Assembly: GCF_023898315.1 (NCBI RefSeq)
Contig: NC_064616.1
Span: forward strand, 707,263,389-707,327,388
Source: Schistocerca nitens
Lineage: Eukaryota; Arthropoda; Insecta; Orthoptera; Acrididae
DNA: 64,000 nt
Direction of reading: 5' to 3'
Numbering within the stretch: the stretch's first letter is position 1; the number at the start of each line of letters is the position of its first letter. The position numbers and the translations under genes were made by a program. This document shows positions 10,620-21,239 of the stretch, in pieces. A model generated the notes under the pieces. That model searched no databases. It saw only the letters and a program-made list of their open reading frames with translations, and was not told the origin of the DNA.

Positions 10620-12190
10620 GAACCAGACACCTATCGCCTGCACATCAGCCAATGCTCGTCTTTGTCTAGAACGTGACAGTCGACAAGCGCTGGGGTGCCT
10701 GCAAGGTGAATCCCGTGATGGCATGACCAGTATACTTGCTTCCCTTCGACTGTAAGGTACCATACAGACTGGACTTAGTGGCAAGATAAGGAGCGCACAC
10801 CCGTCGCCAGACGGCAGTCTAATCGACATGAGGATGCTTCCCCTCAACCGTATTCGGTGTCCTGTTCTGCTGTAGGAAGTAATAAATCGCCTTCGTGGAG
10901 ATCAAGCGCGTTTGAAATAGTGCATTACTGACACAGCTAGGTTCGAGGGAAAAAAAATCGGGAGTAAAAGAAGGGCGGTGGGATATCTGAAAGCTGGATA
11001 GGGGCTGAGACAACGTGTAGCAAGGGTCTCCAGCAATAGGCTGGTGAGGCTTATGGAACAAGGGCACCACAATGTCATCTGAGAGCTGACAAAAAGTGCT
11101 ATTGCTCTGTCAGCAACATGATACAGGGCTGGTTTAGTGGAACACTTTCAAAGGTGTGCCCACATGTAGCGCCAAACACAGAAAGGGGTCAACCACTTCA
11201 GACACAGGTGGAGGAAGGCTGGTGTCAGTAGGTGGATGCTGACTGGAGATGGTTGCAGGGAAAGACATCGTGTTGTCTGGTGCCAGAGTGTTGGAGGGCA
11301 GTGCATCATGATTAGGAGGGTCATCATTCTGCTCACACATCCAGTGGGGCAGCCATTAGAAGGGGTGGAACGCTGTCTCTTCCATTTCCTCGGCGACCGT
11401 TGCTCCCCAAAATGTTGTTCCGTGTCAGATAGCGGACAGCTATCGACTGACATGTGACCAGATTGCAGAAAAGCAGAGATCAGTACAACTCCATGATCAA
11501 CAACTAAGGGGTCGGGACAGACATTTTTTTGCTGCTGACAGGCATCGTCCATTGGTACTTCCGCTGGCGGCACTGTAGGAGAGGCAGGCAAGCAGACAGC
11601 CCCGCCGCGGATGCGTACAATAGAGGTAATAAAGTGGGTACCGTAAGGAGAGTGACACATCTCCGATCGGTGTCTGAACCAATCTTTGTCAGAGCCATTC
11701 CTGGCCACAACCTGAATAAGTTCATGGGTGGGCATTGCATACGATGACATCTCTGCAGCCGGCACTAATCAATTAAGAAGGTACATGTTTCCTCAGTTCG
11801 AATTTTGTCTGATGACACGATAGGTTTCAAACGTCTTCTACGATTCAGCAACGTGACTGACGACTTTGCTGTAAGATTTAAAGGCAGCTACCACAACGTC
11901 TGATGGCACCTCAAAAAGGAGTTTGGAAACCTTCAACGTTCGGAGGCCAAAACCACATGACCAACCACGACAACCCCCATATGGCTGTCGGGTTATCGGA
12001 ACTTGAGATTGTAAGCATAGTGCCGCACAACGTCGGTGCGCAGCTCTTCATTCGCCATCTTGATTTACACAGTGCTACTAATGATCGAAAAATGAATACC
12101 GAGAACATCTTTCGGTGGGATACACATTGCATCCCATATAAACCGTTCGACTTAATATGCTTTTGATCTTATGTGATCTAAAGGAAAATA
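10620..12190 (-). mobile_element. Decayed non-LTR retrotransposon, ORF1-like region
   Basis: On the minus strand, piecewise frames around 11640-11820 read KHVPS, ISAGCRDVIV and TYSGCGQEW, resembling the RHVPSY...GCRAIV...TCSGCGQEGH stretch before the zinc knuckle of ORF1 proteins in jockey/R1-type LINEs. A proline- and serine-rich tail (to about 11150) follows. Frameshifts are frequent, and no RT is visible downstream. The assignment rests on a short motif and is tentative. Confidence 0.45.
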
Positions 12191-12408
12191 TAATTTAACC
12201 GTCGCTCGATTATAGGAAAACGCCATGATTGTAAATGAGTATGGACATGAAGACGAGCCGTAACGCGGGAGTAAACAAACACGCACTTGATCGCAAGCAG
12301 TACAAGCGAGATGCAAACAAGATATACTCCCCTCACCACTGCCGAAGGCGGCCTGAACCACTTCGGCTGTCCGAGCACGTCCCCAGGAGCAGCCCAACCT
12401 TCCATTCG

Positions 12409-12609
12409 CCGGCCGGTGTGGCCGTGCGGTTCTAGGCGCTTCAGTCTGGAACCGCGTGACCGCTACGGTCGCAGGTTCGAACCCTGCCTCGGGCATGGAT
12501 GTGTGTGATGTCCTTAGGTTAGTTAGGTTTAATTAGTTCTAAGTTCTAGGCGACTGATGACCTCAGAAGTTAAGTCGCATGGTGCTCAGAGCCATTTGAA
12601 CCACTTGAA
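12409..12609 (+). repeat. tRNA-derived SINE (family A) with 15-bp target duplication
   Basis: CCAACCTTCCATTCG occurs at 12394-12408 and 12610-12624 around a full SINE with the GCCGTGCGGTTCTAG head and GAGCCATTTGAACCA end. The flanking left side holds a piece of a tRNA-like element (CTTCGGCTGTCCGAGCACG). Confidence 0.93.
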
Positions 12610-12669
12610 CCAACCTTCCATTCGTGCTGGTGTTTACACATTCCTTTATGCCGCGCTATATTCCCGTGA

Positions 12670-12870
12670 CTAAAATGGTTCAAATGGCACTGAGCACTAT
12701 GGGACTTAACAGCTGTGGTCATCAGTCCCCTAGAACTTAGAACTACTTAAACCTAACTAACCTAAGCACATCACACACATCCATGCCCGAGGCAGGATTC
12801 GAACCTGCGACCGTAGCAGTCGCGCGGTTCCGGACGGCGCGCCTAGAACCGCGAGACCACCGCGGCCGGC
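12670..12870 (-). repeat. tRNA-derived SINE (family A), opposite orientation
   Basis: Reverse complement of the family A consensus, running from TGGTTCAAATGGCACTGAG to the CCGCGGCCGG head. It is flanked by TCCCGTGA at 12662-12669 and 12871-12878. It faces the copy at 12409-12609 across 60 bp, so a transcript could fold into a long hairpin. Confidence 0.92.
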
Positions 12871-12939
12871 TCCCGTGATCCCCGGACAAGGTGAGACCAC
12901 CATTTTCTCTCGTCATTTTTCCTTGTTATTTGCATGAAA

Positions 12940-13211
12940 TTCTATAGTGCAGTGCCTGTGTTCTCTACGTATGCATGCCCAAAGGAACAGTCACTGCACT
13001 GAAGATCAACAGCCGAATTCACTTAAGAATGAACTCGCAAACTGCGACTATGGTTCAGAATCAGTTATAGAATATTGTAGAAGAAATTTGTTTCGGATCG
13101 GAACTCGAACCCGTAATTCCCTCTTGTCACGAGCTGTCGCCTTATCCACTTCACCTATTCGAGAACAAATTTTCATTTGTTCTGAAATATTCTACAGCTG
13201 GTGCTGAACTA
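12940..13211. repeat. tRNA-containing inverted-repeat element, second copy
   Basis: GTGCAGTGCCTGTG and CATGCCCAAAGGAAC match the small-hairpin part of the 4639 element. Then come arms as in the 9945 copy (TAGAATATTGTAGAAGAAAT; TTTTCATTTG, TTCTACAGCTG) around a tRNA-like core with B box GAGTTCGGATCC-like text. The Tc1 element at 13212 inserted at its right edge. Confidence 0.7.
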
Positions 13212-14635
13212 CACTCCTTGAAATGGAAAAAAGAACACATTGACACCGGTGTGTCAGACCCACCATACTTGCTCCGGACACTGCGAGAGGGCTGTAGAAG
13301 CAATGATCACACGCACGGCACAGCGGACACACCAGGAACCGCGGTGTTGGCCGTCGAATGGCGCTAGCTGCGCAGCATTTGTGCACCGCCGCCGTCAGTG
13401 TCAGCCAGTTTGCCGTGGCATACGGAGCTCCATCGCAGTCTTTTTAACACTGGTAGCATGCCGCGACGGCGTGGACGTGAACCGTATGTGCAGTTGACGG
13501 ACTTTGAGCGAGGGCGTATAGTGGGCATGCGGGAGGCCGGGTGGACGTACCGCCGAATTGCTCAACACGTGGGGCGTGAGGTCTCCACAGTACATCAATG
13601 TTGTCGCCAGTGGTCGGCGGAAGGTGCACGTGCCCGTCGACCTGGGACCGGACCGCAGCGACGCACGGATGCACGCCAAGACCGTAGGATCCTACGCAGT
13701 GCCGTAGGGGACCGCACCGCCACTTCCCAGCAAATTAGGGACACTGTTGCTCCTGGGGTATCGGCGAGGACCATTCGCAACCGTCTCCATGAAGCTGGGC
13801 TACGGTCCCGCACACCGTTAGGCCGTCTTCCGCTCACACCCCAACATCGTGCAGCCCGCCTCCAGTGGTGTCGCGACAGGCGTGAATGGAGGGACGAATG
13901 GAGACGTGTCGTCTTCAGCGATGAGAGTCGCTTCTGCCTTGGTGCCAATGATGGTCGTATGCGTGTTTGGCGCCGTGCAGGTGAGCGCCACAATCAGGAC
14001 TGCATACGACCGAGGCACACAGGGCCAACACCCGGCATCATGGTGTGGGGAGAGATCTCCTACACTGGCCGTACACCACTGGTGATCGTCGAGGGGACAC
14101 TGAATAGTGCACGGTACATCCAAACCGTCATCGAACCCATCGTTCTACCATTCCTAGACCGGCAAGGGAACTTGCTGTTCCAACAGGACAATGCACGTCC
14201 GCATGTATCCCGTGCCACCCAACGTGCTCTAGAAGGTGTAAGTCAACTACCCTGGCCAGCAAGATCTCCGGATCTGTCCCCCATTGAGCATGTTTGGGAC
14301 TGGATGAAGCGTCGTCTCACGCGGTCTGCACGTCCAGCACGAACGCTGGTCCAACTGAGGCGCCAGGTGGAAATGGCATGGCAAGCCGTTCCACAGGACT
14401 ACATCCAGCATCTGTACGATCGTCTCCATGGGAGAATAGCAGCCTGCATTGCTGCGAAAGGTGGATATACACTGTACTAGTGCCGACATTGTGCATGCTC
14501 TGTTGCCTGTGTCTATGTGCCTGTGGTTCTGTCAGTGTGATCATGTGATGTATCTGACCCCAGGAATGTGTCAATAAAGTTTCCCCTTCCTGGGACAATT
14601 AATTCACGGTGTTCTTATTTCAATTTCCAGGAGTG
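13212..14635 (+). mobile_element. Tc1-like DNA transposon, copy 2, apparently complete
   Basis: Same termini as the element at 78-1499, with TA at 13210-13211 and 14636-14637 as target duplication. It differs from copy 1 by a small number of substitutions and a 2-bp T insertion in the leader, so the two derive from the same recent source. Confidence 0.94.
13458..14480 (+). CDS. Tc1-like transposase (DDE), intact, 340 aa
   Basis: Same protein as at 322-1344 with about six residue differences (for example MPRRRG for MPRQRG, VHQCC for VHRCC, PLTPQH for PLTLQH, GEISYTG for GAISYTG). D155, D244 and E277 are all retained, with 32 residues between the last two. In this copy the frame upstream of the ATG at 13458 is broken by two extra T, which supports this ATG as the true start in both copies. 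Whether it is expressed cannot be told from sequence. Confidence 0.92.
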   Translation: MPRRRGREPYVQLTDFERGRIVGMREAGWTYRRIAQHVGREVSTVHQCCRQWSAEGARARRPGTGPQRRTDARQDRRILRSAVGDRTATSQQIRDTVAPGVSARTIRNRLHEAGLRSRTPLGRLPLTPQHRAARLQWCRDRREWRDEWRRVVFSDESRFCLGANDGRMRVWRRAGERHNQDCIRPRHTGPTPGIMVWGEISYTGRTPLVIVEGTLNSARYIQTVIEPIVLPFLDRQGNLLFQQDNARPHVSRATQRALEGVSQLPWPARSPDLSPIEHVWDWMKRRLTRSARPARTLVQLRRQVEMAWQAVPQDYIQHLYDRLHGRIAACIAAKGGYTLY

Positions 14636-14758
14636 TATATTAAAACAAATCAAACTAAATAGATGCACAGATCAGCCAGAACATTACGACCACCGACCTA
14701 CTATCACTATAAACCCGTCTATGCGATAGCAGCGTCACCAGACGTAGAATGTTTGCTA

Positions 14759-14759
<1 letters not shown>

Positions 14760-14816
<57 letters not shown>

Positions 14817-15006
14817 GGCCGGAGTGGCCGAGCGTTTCTAGACGCTACAGTCTGGAACCGCATGACCGCTACGGTCGCAGGTTCGAATCCTGCCTCGGGC
14901 ATGGCTGTGTGTGATGTCCTTAGGTTAGTTAGGTTTAAGTAGTTCTAAGTTCTAGACGACTGATGACCTCAGAAGTTAAGTCCCATAGTGCTCAGAGCCA
15001 TTTGAA

Positions 15007-15052
<46 letters not shown>
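14760..15052. repeat. (CA)n microsatellite split by a SINE
   Basis: CA repeats at 14760-14815 and again at 15008-15052 flank the SINE. The two tracts are probably one microsatellite cut by the insertion. Confidence 0.9.
14815..15008 (+). repeat. tRNA-derived SINE (family A) inserted in (CA)n
   Basis: Starts CCGGCCGGAGTGGCCGAGCG, B box GGTTCGAATCC, ends GAGCCATTTGAACCA, with CA repeat directly on both sides. The target duplication cannot be measured because it consists of the repeat itself. Confidence 0.92.
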
Positions 15053-15055
<3 letters not shown>

Positions 15056-16079
15056 GCATGTAGTATTAGTGAGCGTGCTACCGGTGTGTAGAATTGGGAA
15101 GGCGCGCCATCTATCTCAGTCTGACCGAGGTGAGATTGTGATGTCCAGGAGGCTCGGTACGAGCAATTCGGGAACTGCACGAGTCGTGGGGTTGGGCAGC
15201 CACCCCTCATTGTATGTGTCAGGCGTCGTAGGGTGGGCAGACTGGTAAAAGGACAGGCAGCAAACTGTGGCGGAACTGACATCGGACTTGAATGCTGGGC
15301 GAGTACAGGTGTGTCTGAACACACAGTGCACAGAACACTCCTAACTATGGGCCTCCACAGCCGACAACCCACGCATATGCCATTATTAACGCCACATTAG
15401 CAACTACGACTGAAATTGGCACGTGATTATTGGCACTGGACGTTGGCGCAGTGGAAGATCCGATACCTTCTTCATCATGGCAATGGGAGAGCGCGAATCC
15501 GTCATCTTCCAGGGGAACAGCTCCTTGACACCTGTATGGTGGGACGGAGACAAGCTGGCTGCGGCTCCATTGTGCTCTGTGGAACATTCATGCGGGCATC
15601 CATGGGTGCTGTGGAGCTCATGCAAGGCACCGTGACAGTATCGTACACCGGTTGCGACCATGTGCACCGCTTCATGACGATCATGTTTCCCGGCAGGAGT
15701 GGCATTTTACATCAACGTAAAGTGCCAGAAGTGCGATGGAGTGGTTTGAGGAACACAGTGGTGAGTTCTAATTGATGTGCTGGCCTCCAAATTCGCCAAA
15801 TCTGAACCCGATTGAGCACGTCTGGGATGTGATTGAACATGGTGTCAGAGCTCATCGCTCCCTCCTCGGAATTTACGGGAATTAGGTGACGCGTGTGCAT
15901 ATTTGGTGCCAACTCCCTCCAACGACCTACCAAGATCTCATTGATTCGATGTCATGATGCGCCGCCACTGTTGTCCATTCCAAAAGTGAACACACCAGCT
16001 GTTAGATAGGTGGTCATAATGTCCTAGCTGATCGATGTATATAAGAATATGCTTAATAAAAATAGTCTACGTTGTCTTT

Positions 16080-17046
16080 ATTCGTTGCAGAATTCACACG
16101 TGTAGCTGTCAGCACTGTCCCATCCTGGACATGCTTCATGAGCCAATATTCCACAGACTGTGCATCTAAACAGAATGTCCGCAGTAAAAACAAACTTCTT
16201 CATTGTCATCGAAATCTTCATTTTCAGATTCATCTTGACACAAAGTTTTCCCATCATTGGAATCATCAGTGTCAGAGTCGAAAAGTTATCTGTACGATCG
16301 TTTCTTAGGCCTGTTATTCCTTTTCTTTTTAGTTTTTGAGTGGAGTCGACATTTTTAGGATTATTTGGTTTCTTCATCTTAGCTTTTTCTGGTATTTTGT
16401 TCTTCTTTTCTTTTCTTTCTTGGAGGTTTTTTTCATTGAGATCATGGCGGGAATTTCTTAGTGCTGATCTTCACTAGGCCTATTGAGTCATTCTGTTCTT
16501 CTACATTTTTTGAAGAAGGCCCATGCATAAATGAACCGATGATCTGGTCGTTTCGACTTAGTTCACTTGTAGGCCTACTCGCCATGGAGTCATTTGATAC
16601 TGTCTTTAGGTTTATTGGATCATCAATGGCAACTGGTACGTCAGCTGGCTTCTGAAAAACTATCTCCACCAAGAAGTCGTCATCTGTAATTATCTCTGGA
16701 TTGCGAGGATGGATCCCAGTTTTTACAAAGCCACCAGCAGCCTTACCGATAATAGCGACTGTTAAGTAAGCTTTGTTAAAAATCTTAGCTACGTTATAGG
16801 TAGTTATTTTTACAAGGCTTCTAGATTTCAAAAAAATATCATATTCTCTGCGATAAGCAGCCTTCTATGGAGAAAAAAAGTGACATCTAAAAGCTGTAGA
16901 AGTGTGCAGTGGCAAAGTCACCATCACAATGCCATGCTCTTTACAGAAATTATGAGATCCTAAAGTGCAGTGACTGTTATGATTGTTGAGAATCAAGAGC
17001 ATTTTGTTCTCTGTAATTGCATGTGTAAAATCAGAAAAATGCTTAA
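16080..17046 (-). pseudogene. pogo-type (DDE_1) transposase, C-terminal half
   Basis: Reading leftwards on the minus strand from about 17046: MLLILNNHNSH (LLILDNH motif with a catalytic D), CKEHGIVMVTLPLHTS, REYDIFLKSRS, AYLTVAIIGKAAGGFVKTGIHPRNPEI with TDDDFLVE (the usual GF..TGI.P.NP....EDF end of pogo transposases), then a cysteine-rich tail (CFYCG, CTVCGILAHEACPGW, CEFCNE) like the C-terminal zinc finger of many arthropod pogo proteins. It has at least one frameshift and stops. It is interrupted at 17046 by the Kolobok-like element; 19 bp on the far side (18126-18144) continue the same frame (VFMIRL). The N-terminal half is missing. Confidence 0.85.
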
Positions 17047-18125
17047 GGGGCTCCGGAACGCCCTATACTTGCAATGTTAAAATAACGCTTATAAATTATA
17101 TCTTTCCTCACAAAGTATTTGAGGTAGGAAGTTGAACTTTTTACAGATTATTTATTGGAATATGGGCTACAACTTAACACAGGGATTTTAAAAAATTTTA
17201 GTTCAGTTATTAAAGATGATTTTTTTTCAATTGTAATGAAAATTCACAACATTTTTTTGCAATTTTTTATTTATATATTCAAAAATATACAGTTTTTTTG
17301 GAAAAAGGCTGTGTTAAATTATGCAGAAGGTACTGTGTAACATTTACTGAAAGTTTGAAACAAATATGTTTGGAAGATCCTTAGAAAACATGTAATTAGT
17401 ATGAGAAAATAAAAGTTTTGGGAATCGAGCGACAAAAATTGGATTAACTTTTTAGTGCATTCCAGGTCCATAGGATGGATTATCTTCATCCTCTGCAAAC
17501 TCCTCCTCCAGCTTCCTCTTGTTCCTCCTCCTGTTTACTCTTGCTTGTATTTCTAGACTCTTTACAGCCCTGTCTGCAGCCCGAAGGCGTTCATTGTCTA
17601 AAGCAAGCATCGCTCATACCATGTTAGAACCTATCTTCATTCCCATATTTCTAAATACCTTTGGCTTTCCAACATTTCTCCTTTTCTTAAAAGCCTTCAG
17701 AGGATTTCTAATAATTTTACTTTTACTCATTATTATACTTCAACAAAACAGAGACTCAAGAAACAGAATTAATTACGAATATTTTCGAGATAACGACAGA
17801 GTAAATAAACATGAAACAATCGACAATCACACCAGCGATATATATTGAACCATCACAGGTTAGCCACAGCACATACTTTATCTCACATCACTAAAATGTA
17901 CCTGATGAACACGGACGTTAATAATAACACCATTTGACAGCAGTTTAACAGCGCCACGGTGGGTCACGGCCATGTAGAACACATTTCAAAAAAAATTTAA
18001 AAATAGTTGTAGTCTTCGGAATTGAATAAATTATATATCTATTAAAAGGTAATAGTCTGCAGATTCAGAAAACGCAAAAAAGTAAAAATTGAACTTTTCA
18101 TGATTTTGAGCCTTTCCGGAGCCCC
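17047..18125 (-). mobile_element. Non-autonomous Kolobok-like transposon (internal deletion derivative)
   Basis: The ends are inverted copies (GGGGCTCCGGAA at 17047, TTCCGGAGCCCC at 18114-18125), flanked by TTAA at 17043-17046 and 18126-18129. The minus strand keeps a start region reading MSKSKIIRNPLKAFKKRRN then VGKPKVFRNMG, joined directly, after an in-frame TGA, to a charged tail ERLRAADRAVKSLEIQARV and KRKLEEEFAEDEDNPSYGPG ending at a stop. The first part matches the N-terminus of the fuller copy at 57944, so I infer that the transposase middle was deleted. Much of the rest is AT-rich untranslated sequence. Confidence 0.85.
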
Positions 18126-18144
18126 TTAAGCCGAATCATAAACA

Positions 18145-19112
18145 CGCTGACGGAAAAAATTGCAAACTCCAAGAAGGAGTTGTGCGACATGAACGAAAAG
18201 TTGGTAGATGTGTTTCTACTTCTGAAAGATGATTTCTATTCAAATTTCGCGCCTGTCACATGAGAAGGGCGCTCGTAGCACCATTGTGAGGACGCAAATC
18301 AGGTTTGCTTCAAATACACGCTGTAACGGTCGTGAGCGTTAGTTACCTTTGAGATTGGACGTGGTGAGTTGTCCGTTAGTCAAGAATGCCTTTAAGACAA
18401 CAAAGACGCCATTATCAACACCTCACTGAGTTTCAACGAGGTATGTAATTAGGCTACGAGAAGCTGGATGTTAGTTCTGCGATATTGCAGAAAGCCTTGG
18501 TAGGAATGTAGACACTGTACATGACTGCTGGCAGCGGTGGTCACGAGAATGTACAGTTGCAAGAAATCTGGGCTCTGGACTACAATGTGGCACTACCGAG
18601 GGGGAAGACCATCGTCTTCAGTGTATGCATCTACAGTAGTAATTTGAGCAGCACAAGCCAAATGCCTCATAGAGAACGTTACATTGACCCATACCTCCGC
18701 CATTTGCGACTTCGGTGGTCTCAAGTGATAATTCATTGGAGGGCACAGTGGAGGTCTGTTGTGTTTTCTGATGGAAGCTGTTTCTGCCTCGGTGCCACTG
18801 ATGGTTATCTGTTGGTTAGAAGGAGGCCAGTTGAGTTCCTGCAACCAACCTGTCTGAGTGCTAGACACACTGGACCTACATCTGGAGTGTGATTCCTTAT
18901 GACAGCAGGAGCACTCTCGTGGTTATACTGACTGCAAATTTGTATGTCAGTCTGGTAGTTCAACCTGTTGTGTTGCCTTTCATTAACAGAATTCCAGGGG
19001 GTGTTTTCCAACAGGATAACCCTCGCCCACATAGCGCTGTTGTAACCCAACATGCTCTACAGGATGTCAACATGTTGCCTTGGCCTATTTGAATACCAGG
19101 TCTGTCTCCAAT
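18145..19112 (+). mobile_element. Tc1-like transposon, decayed and 3'-truncated
   Basis: The left terminus CGCTGACGGAAAAAATTGCAA is present. The leader and transposase follow: the start MPLRQQRRHYQHLTEFQRG at about 18389, VVFSDGSCFCLGATDG near 18755 (first catalytic D), VFQQDNPRPHSAVVTQ near 19005 (second D). The sequence stops matching after the SPDLSPIE position is reached in decayed form (about 19112), so the right end and the catalytic E region are lost. Several stops and internal deletions. Confidence 0.82.
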
Positions 19113-19392
19113 CGTTGTGCATACTGCTATCTTGAAAGATTTTTTAAATGTTTGAAGTGTATGTACATTTTGGTCTTTGTAATATTGATTTCCAGGTAGC
19201 CAATAGTATTGTTAGACCCAGTAAACCCCTCCTGGGGTGATTTTCTAATATTTATAAACTTCAATGAGTTAGTTTGATTTTGATTACAAAAAGGGAATTC
19301 TCTGTACTATTATAGATGCAATAATTTTAATTTTTTTATTTGTGGTGTTCCTGTGAGCTAAATGGTTTGTAATTTTTTTGGAAATTTGTGGT

Positions 19393-19563
19393 AAGTTCTA
19401 CTGGACCAAACTGCTGAGGTCATCGGTCCCTAGGCTTACACTCTGCTTAAACTAACTTACGCTAAGGACAACACACACGCCCATCCCCAAGTGAGGACTC
19501 AAACCTACAACGAACCATGGCAAGGCGCCTTAGTAACCACAGCTACCCCGTATGGCTAAATGA
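19393..19563 (-). repeat. tRNA-derived SINE, minus strand
   Basis: TGAGGTCATCGGTCCCTAGG, TTAAACTAACTTACGCTAAG and the head GGCTAAC-like text to 19560 are the reverse of a SINE sharing the TTAGGTTAG-type body with family A. The tRNA-like head is degenerate. The surrounding 19113-19392 and 19564-20039 are AT-rich with nothing recognisable. Confidence 0.65.
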
Positions 19564-20039
19564 TTTGTAATTGTTTATGTTAACTCTTCCTCTGTGGCAA
19601 ATAATTATAGCTCTTCTTTGTTTATATTAAATTTGGTCTCTGTGGTAAATAAATATTTTAAATGGATTATTTTCTTTACGCTCAGCATTTCACCACTCCC
19701 AGATCCTAGTTCAGTACCATTTCAATGCTTTTAGGCACTAGCTCCACTCCTGCAATCCACCGGCATCACATTACTTGTGCATAGACATCTGATGCCACAT
19801 ACCTCTAGAATACTTCCAAGGGCTTTTCAAATCGATACCATAATAGCTGCTGTATTGCATTCCAAAGGTGGGCCAAGATGCTATCAAGTAAGTATTCATA
19901 ATGTTTTGGCCCAACAGCATATTTCCCACTTTATTAACAGATAAGTGATGCTTTTTTCACATTTTGCAGATTTCCGTTACATATTCTCCTAATTTTCTGG
20001 TGAAATTTTGTAGAAACTGCTAAGGTTTTTAGACTTCAA
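19564..20039. other. Unassigned AT-rich spacer
   Basis: No gene, RNA or repeat ends recognised. Confidence 0.4.
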
Positions 20040-20600
20040 ACACATGTAGTGAGTTTAATATGTGTAGTTACTAAACAAACATCCTGCAGAGCTCTCTTCA
20101 AACCTCCAATGATATTTACAATTAGACATGTATACTCACTGATGATGTTTGTACCCAACAATAGTGAACTTTTTCAAACTAACTGTGACATTCACAACTG
20201 TGACTCAAGACAGAAGAAAGAGTTTTGCAAAGGTTCTGCAACTCTCTCAAGAGTTAACAAGGAAATTGTCAACTCAGGAATAAAATCATATAAAAGTCTT
20301 CCTGACTATATAAAAGCAGGACATTAATAATGTACAGGTATTAAAAAGGAGAATAAGATTCCCCATAGGCCAAATTTTTATAAAATAAGTTAATTTGTAG
20401 AGCTTTAAGATATTCTTTTGTGTAAAAACAGAGGAAATTATGTACTCACTTTTGAAAAAAGAATGACTAGCAGTGACTAGCATACAAGTCTAAAATATCT
20501 TAAAGATAAAATTGAAGTCCTATTAGTTGTGTTATGAAGATAAAAACGACGTATTTATCCCCCAATTTCAACCACTGAATAGAACTGATGCCAATAAACT
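20040..20600 (+). mobile_element. LINE 3' end (ORF2 C-terminus)
   Basis: An open frame at 20049-20327 reads CDIHNCDSRQKKEF and NSGIKSYKSLPDYIKAGH, matching the conserved C-terminal stretch of jockey/CR1-type LINE ORF2 (D.H.Y.TR.K......GIK.YN.LP..IK). The 3' UTR follows. The upstream part of the element is absent or unrecognisable. Confidence 0.6.
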
Positions 20601-21239
20601 GCATTTTTAAAACTGAATGCAGGCATCTTTACTTAGAACATAACTAAAATAGAATATAAATGAAATCCAATCATGCAGAAAAAAAACTGTTCATATAATA
20701 TTGTATTCCTTGACTTGACTTGCTTTATACATTACATACCAGAAATCAGATCAAGATATTAAATGCAGTCAGCCAGCCTATGTACAATACCAAATAAGTC
20801 CCCACATGTGTGTCTACTAGGGCAAAAAAATTACCAGAGAGAAAGAATTATTTTTTTATTCCTTGGTGATAGGGAAATCTCATCCTCCACTGATCCACTG
20901 ACACCTAACTCAGCACTATAAAAATTTTGGTAACACATGTGAGTAAGGCAAATCCACATGGGGCCACAAAAACTTATTTAAGTTCCATGTTTATGTAATT
21001 ATGCTACTATTTACTTATATGAACATAAATATTATCTTGAAAAGAAATAAAATTTATAATTTATGTATTCTGTATTCTGTTTAACTCCACCTGGGGTCAG
21101 TTGTCTTACATGCCACTGCTGGTCTGAAGCGCAGACGAAGGAGCCACTGCTAGTCTGAAGCCCAGATGAAGGAGGAGGGTTGGGCTTTTGGCTAACAGCC
21201 CAAAGCCATAAAAAGCTCTTTGTTACGAAACACAAACTT
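20601..21239. other. Unassigned AT-rich stretch with a 31-bp tandem duplication
   Basis: No coding signal. At 21112-21142 and 21143-21173 a 31-bp unit (GCCACTGCTGGTCTGAAGC...) is repeated in tandem with a few differences. The last 200 bp may be the leader of the LINE that starts near 21240. Confidence 0.45.

Larger units (their letters stand above)
14662..16037 (+). mobile_element. Decayed Tc1/mariner-type transposon hosting a microsatellite and a SINE
   Basis: The left end GATCAGCCAGAACATTACGACCACC is mirrored at the right end (GGTGGTCATAATGTCCTAGCTGATC, about 16010-16034), with TA at both edges. The transposase survives as pieces: a HTH-like start near 15075, and near 15780 SPNLNPIEHVWDVIEHGV with the catalytic E. 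Stops and frameshifts break it. A (CA)n tract with an inserted SINE lies in its 5' leader. Confidence 0.85.

Noticed and set aside
14760-15052. Regularly spaced repeats that might suggest a CRISPR-like array
   Set aside because: They are a dinucleotide microsatellite and a SINE; no repeat-spacer pattern exists anywhere in the window.
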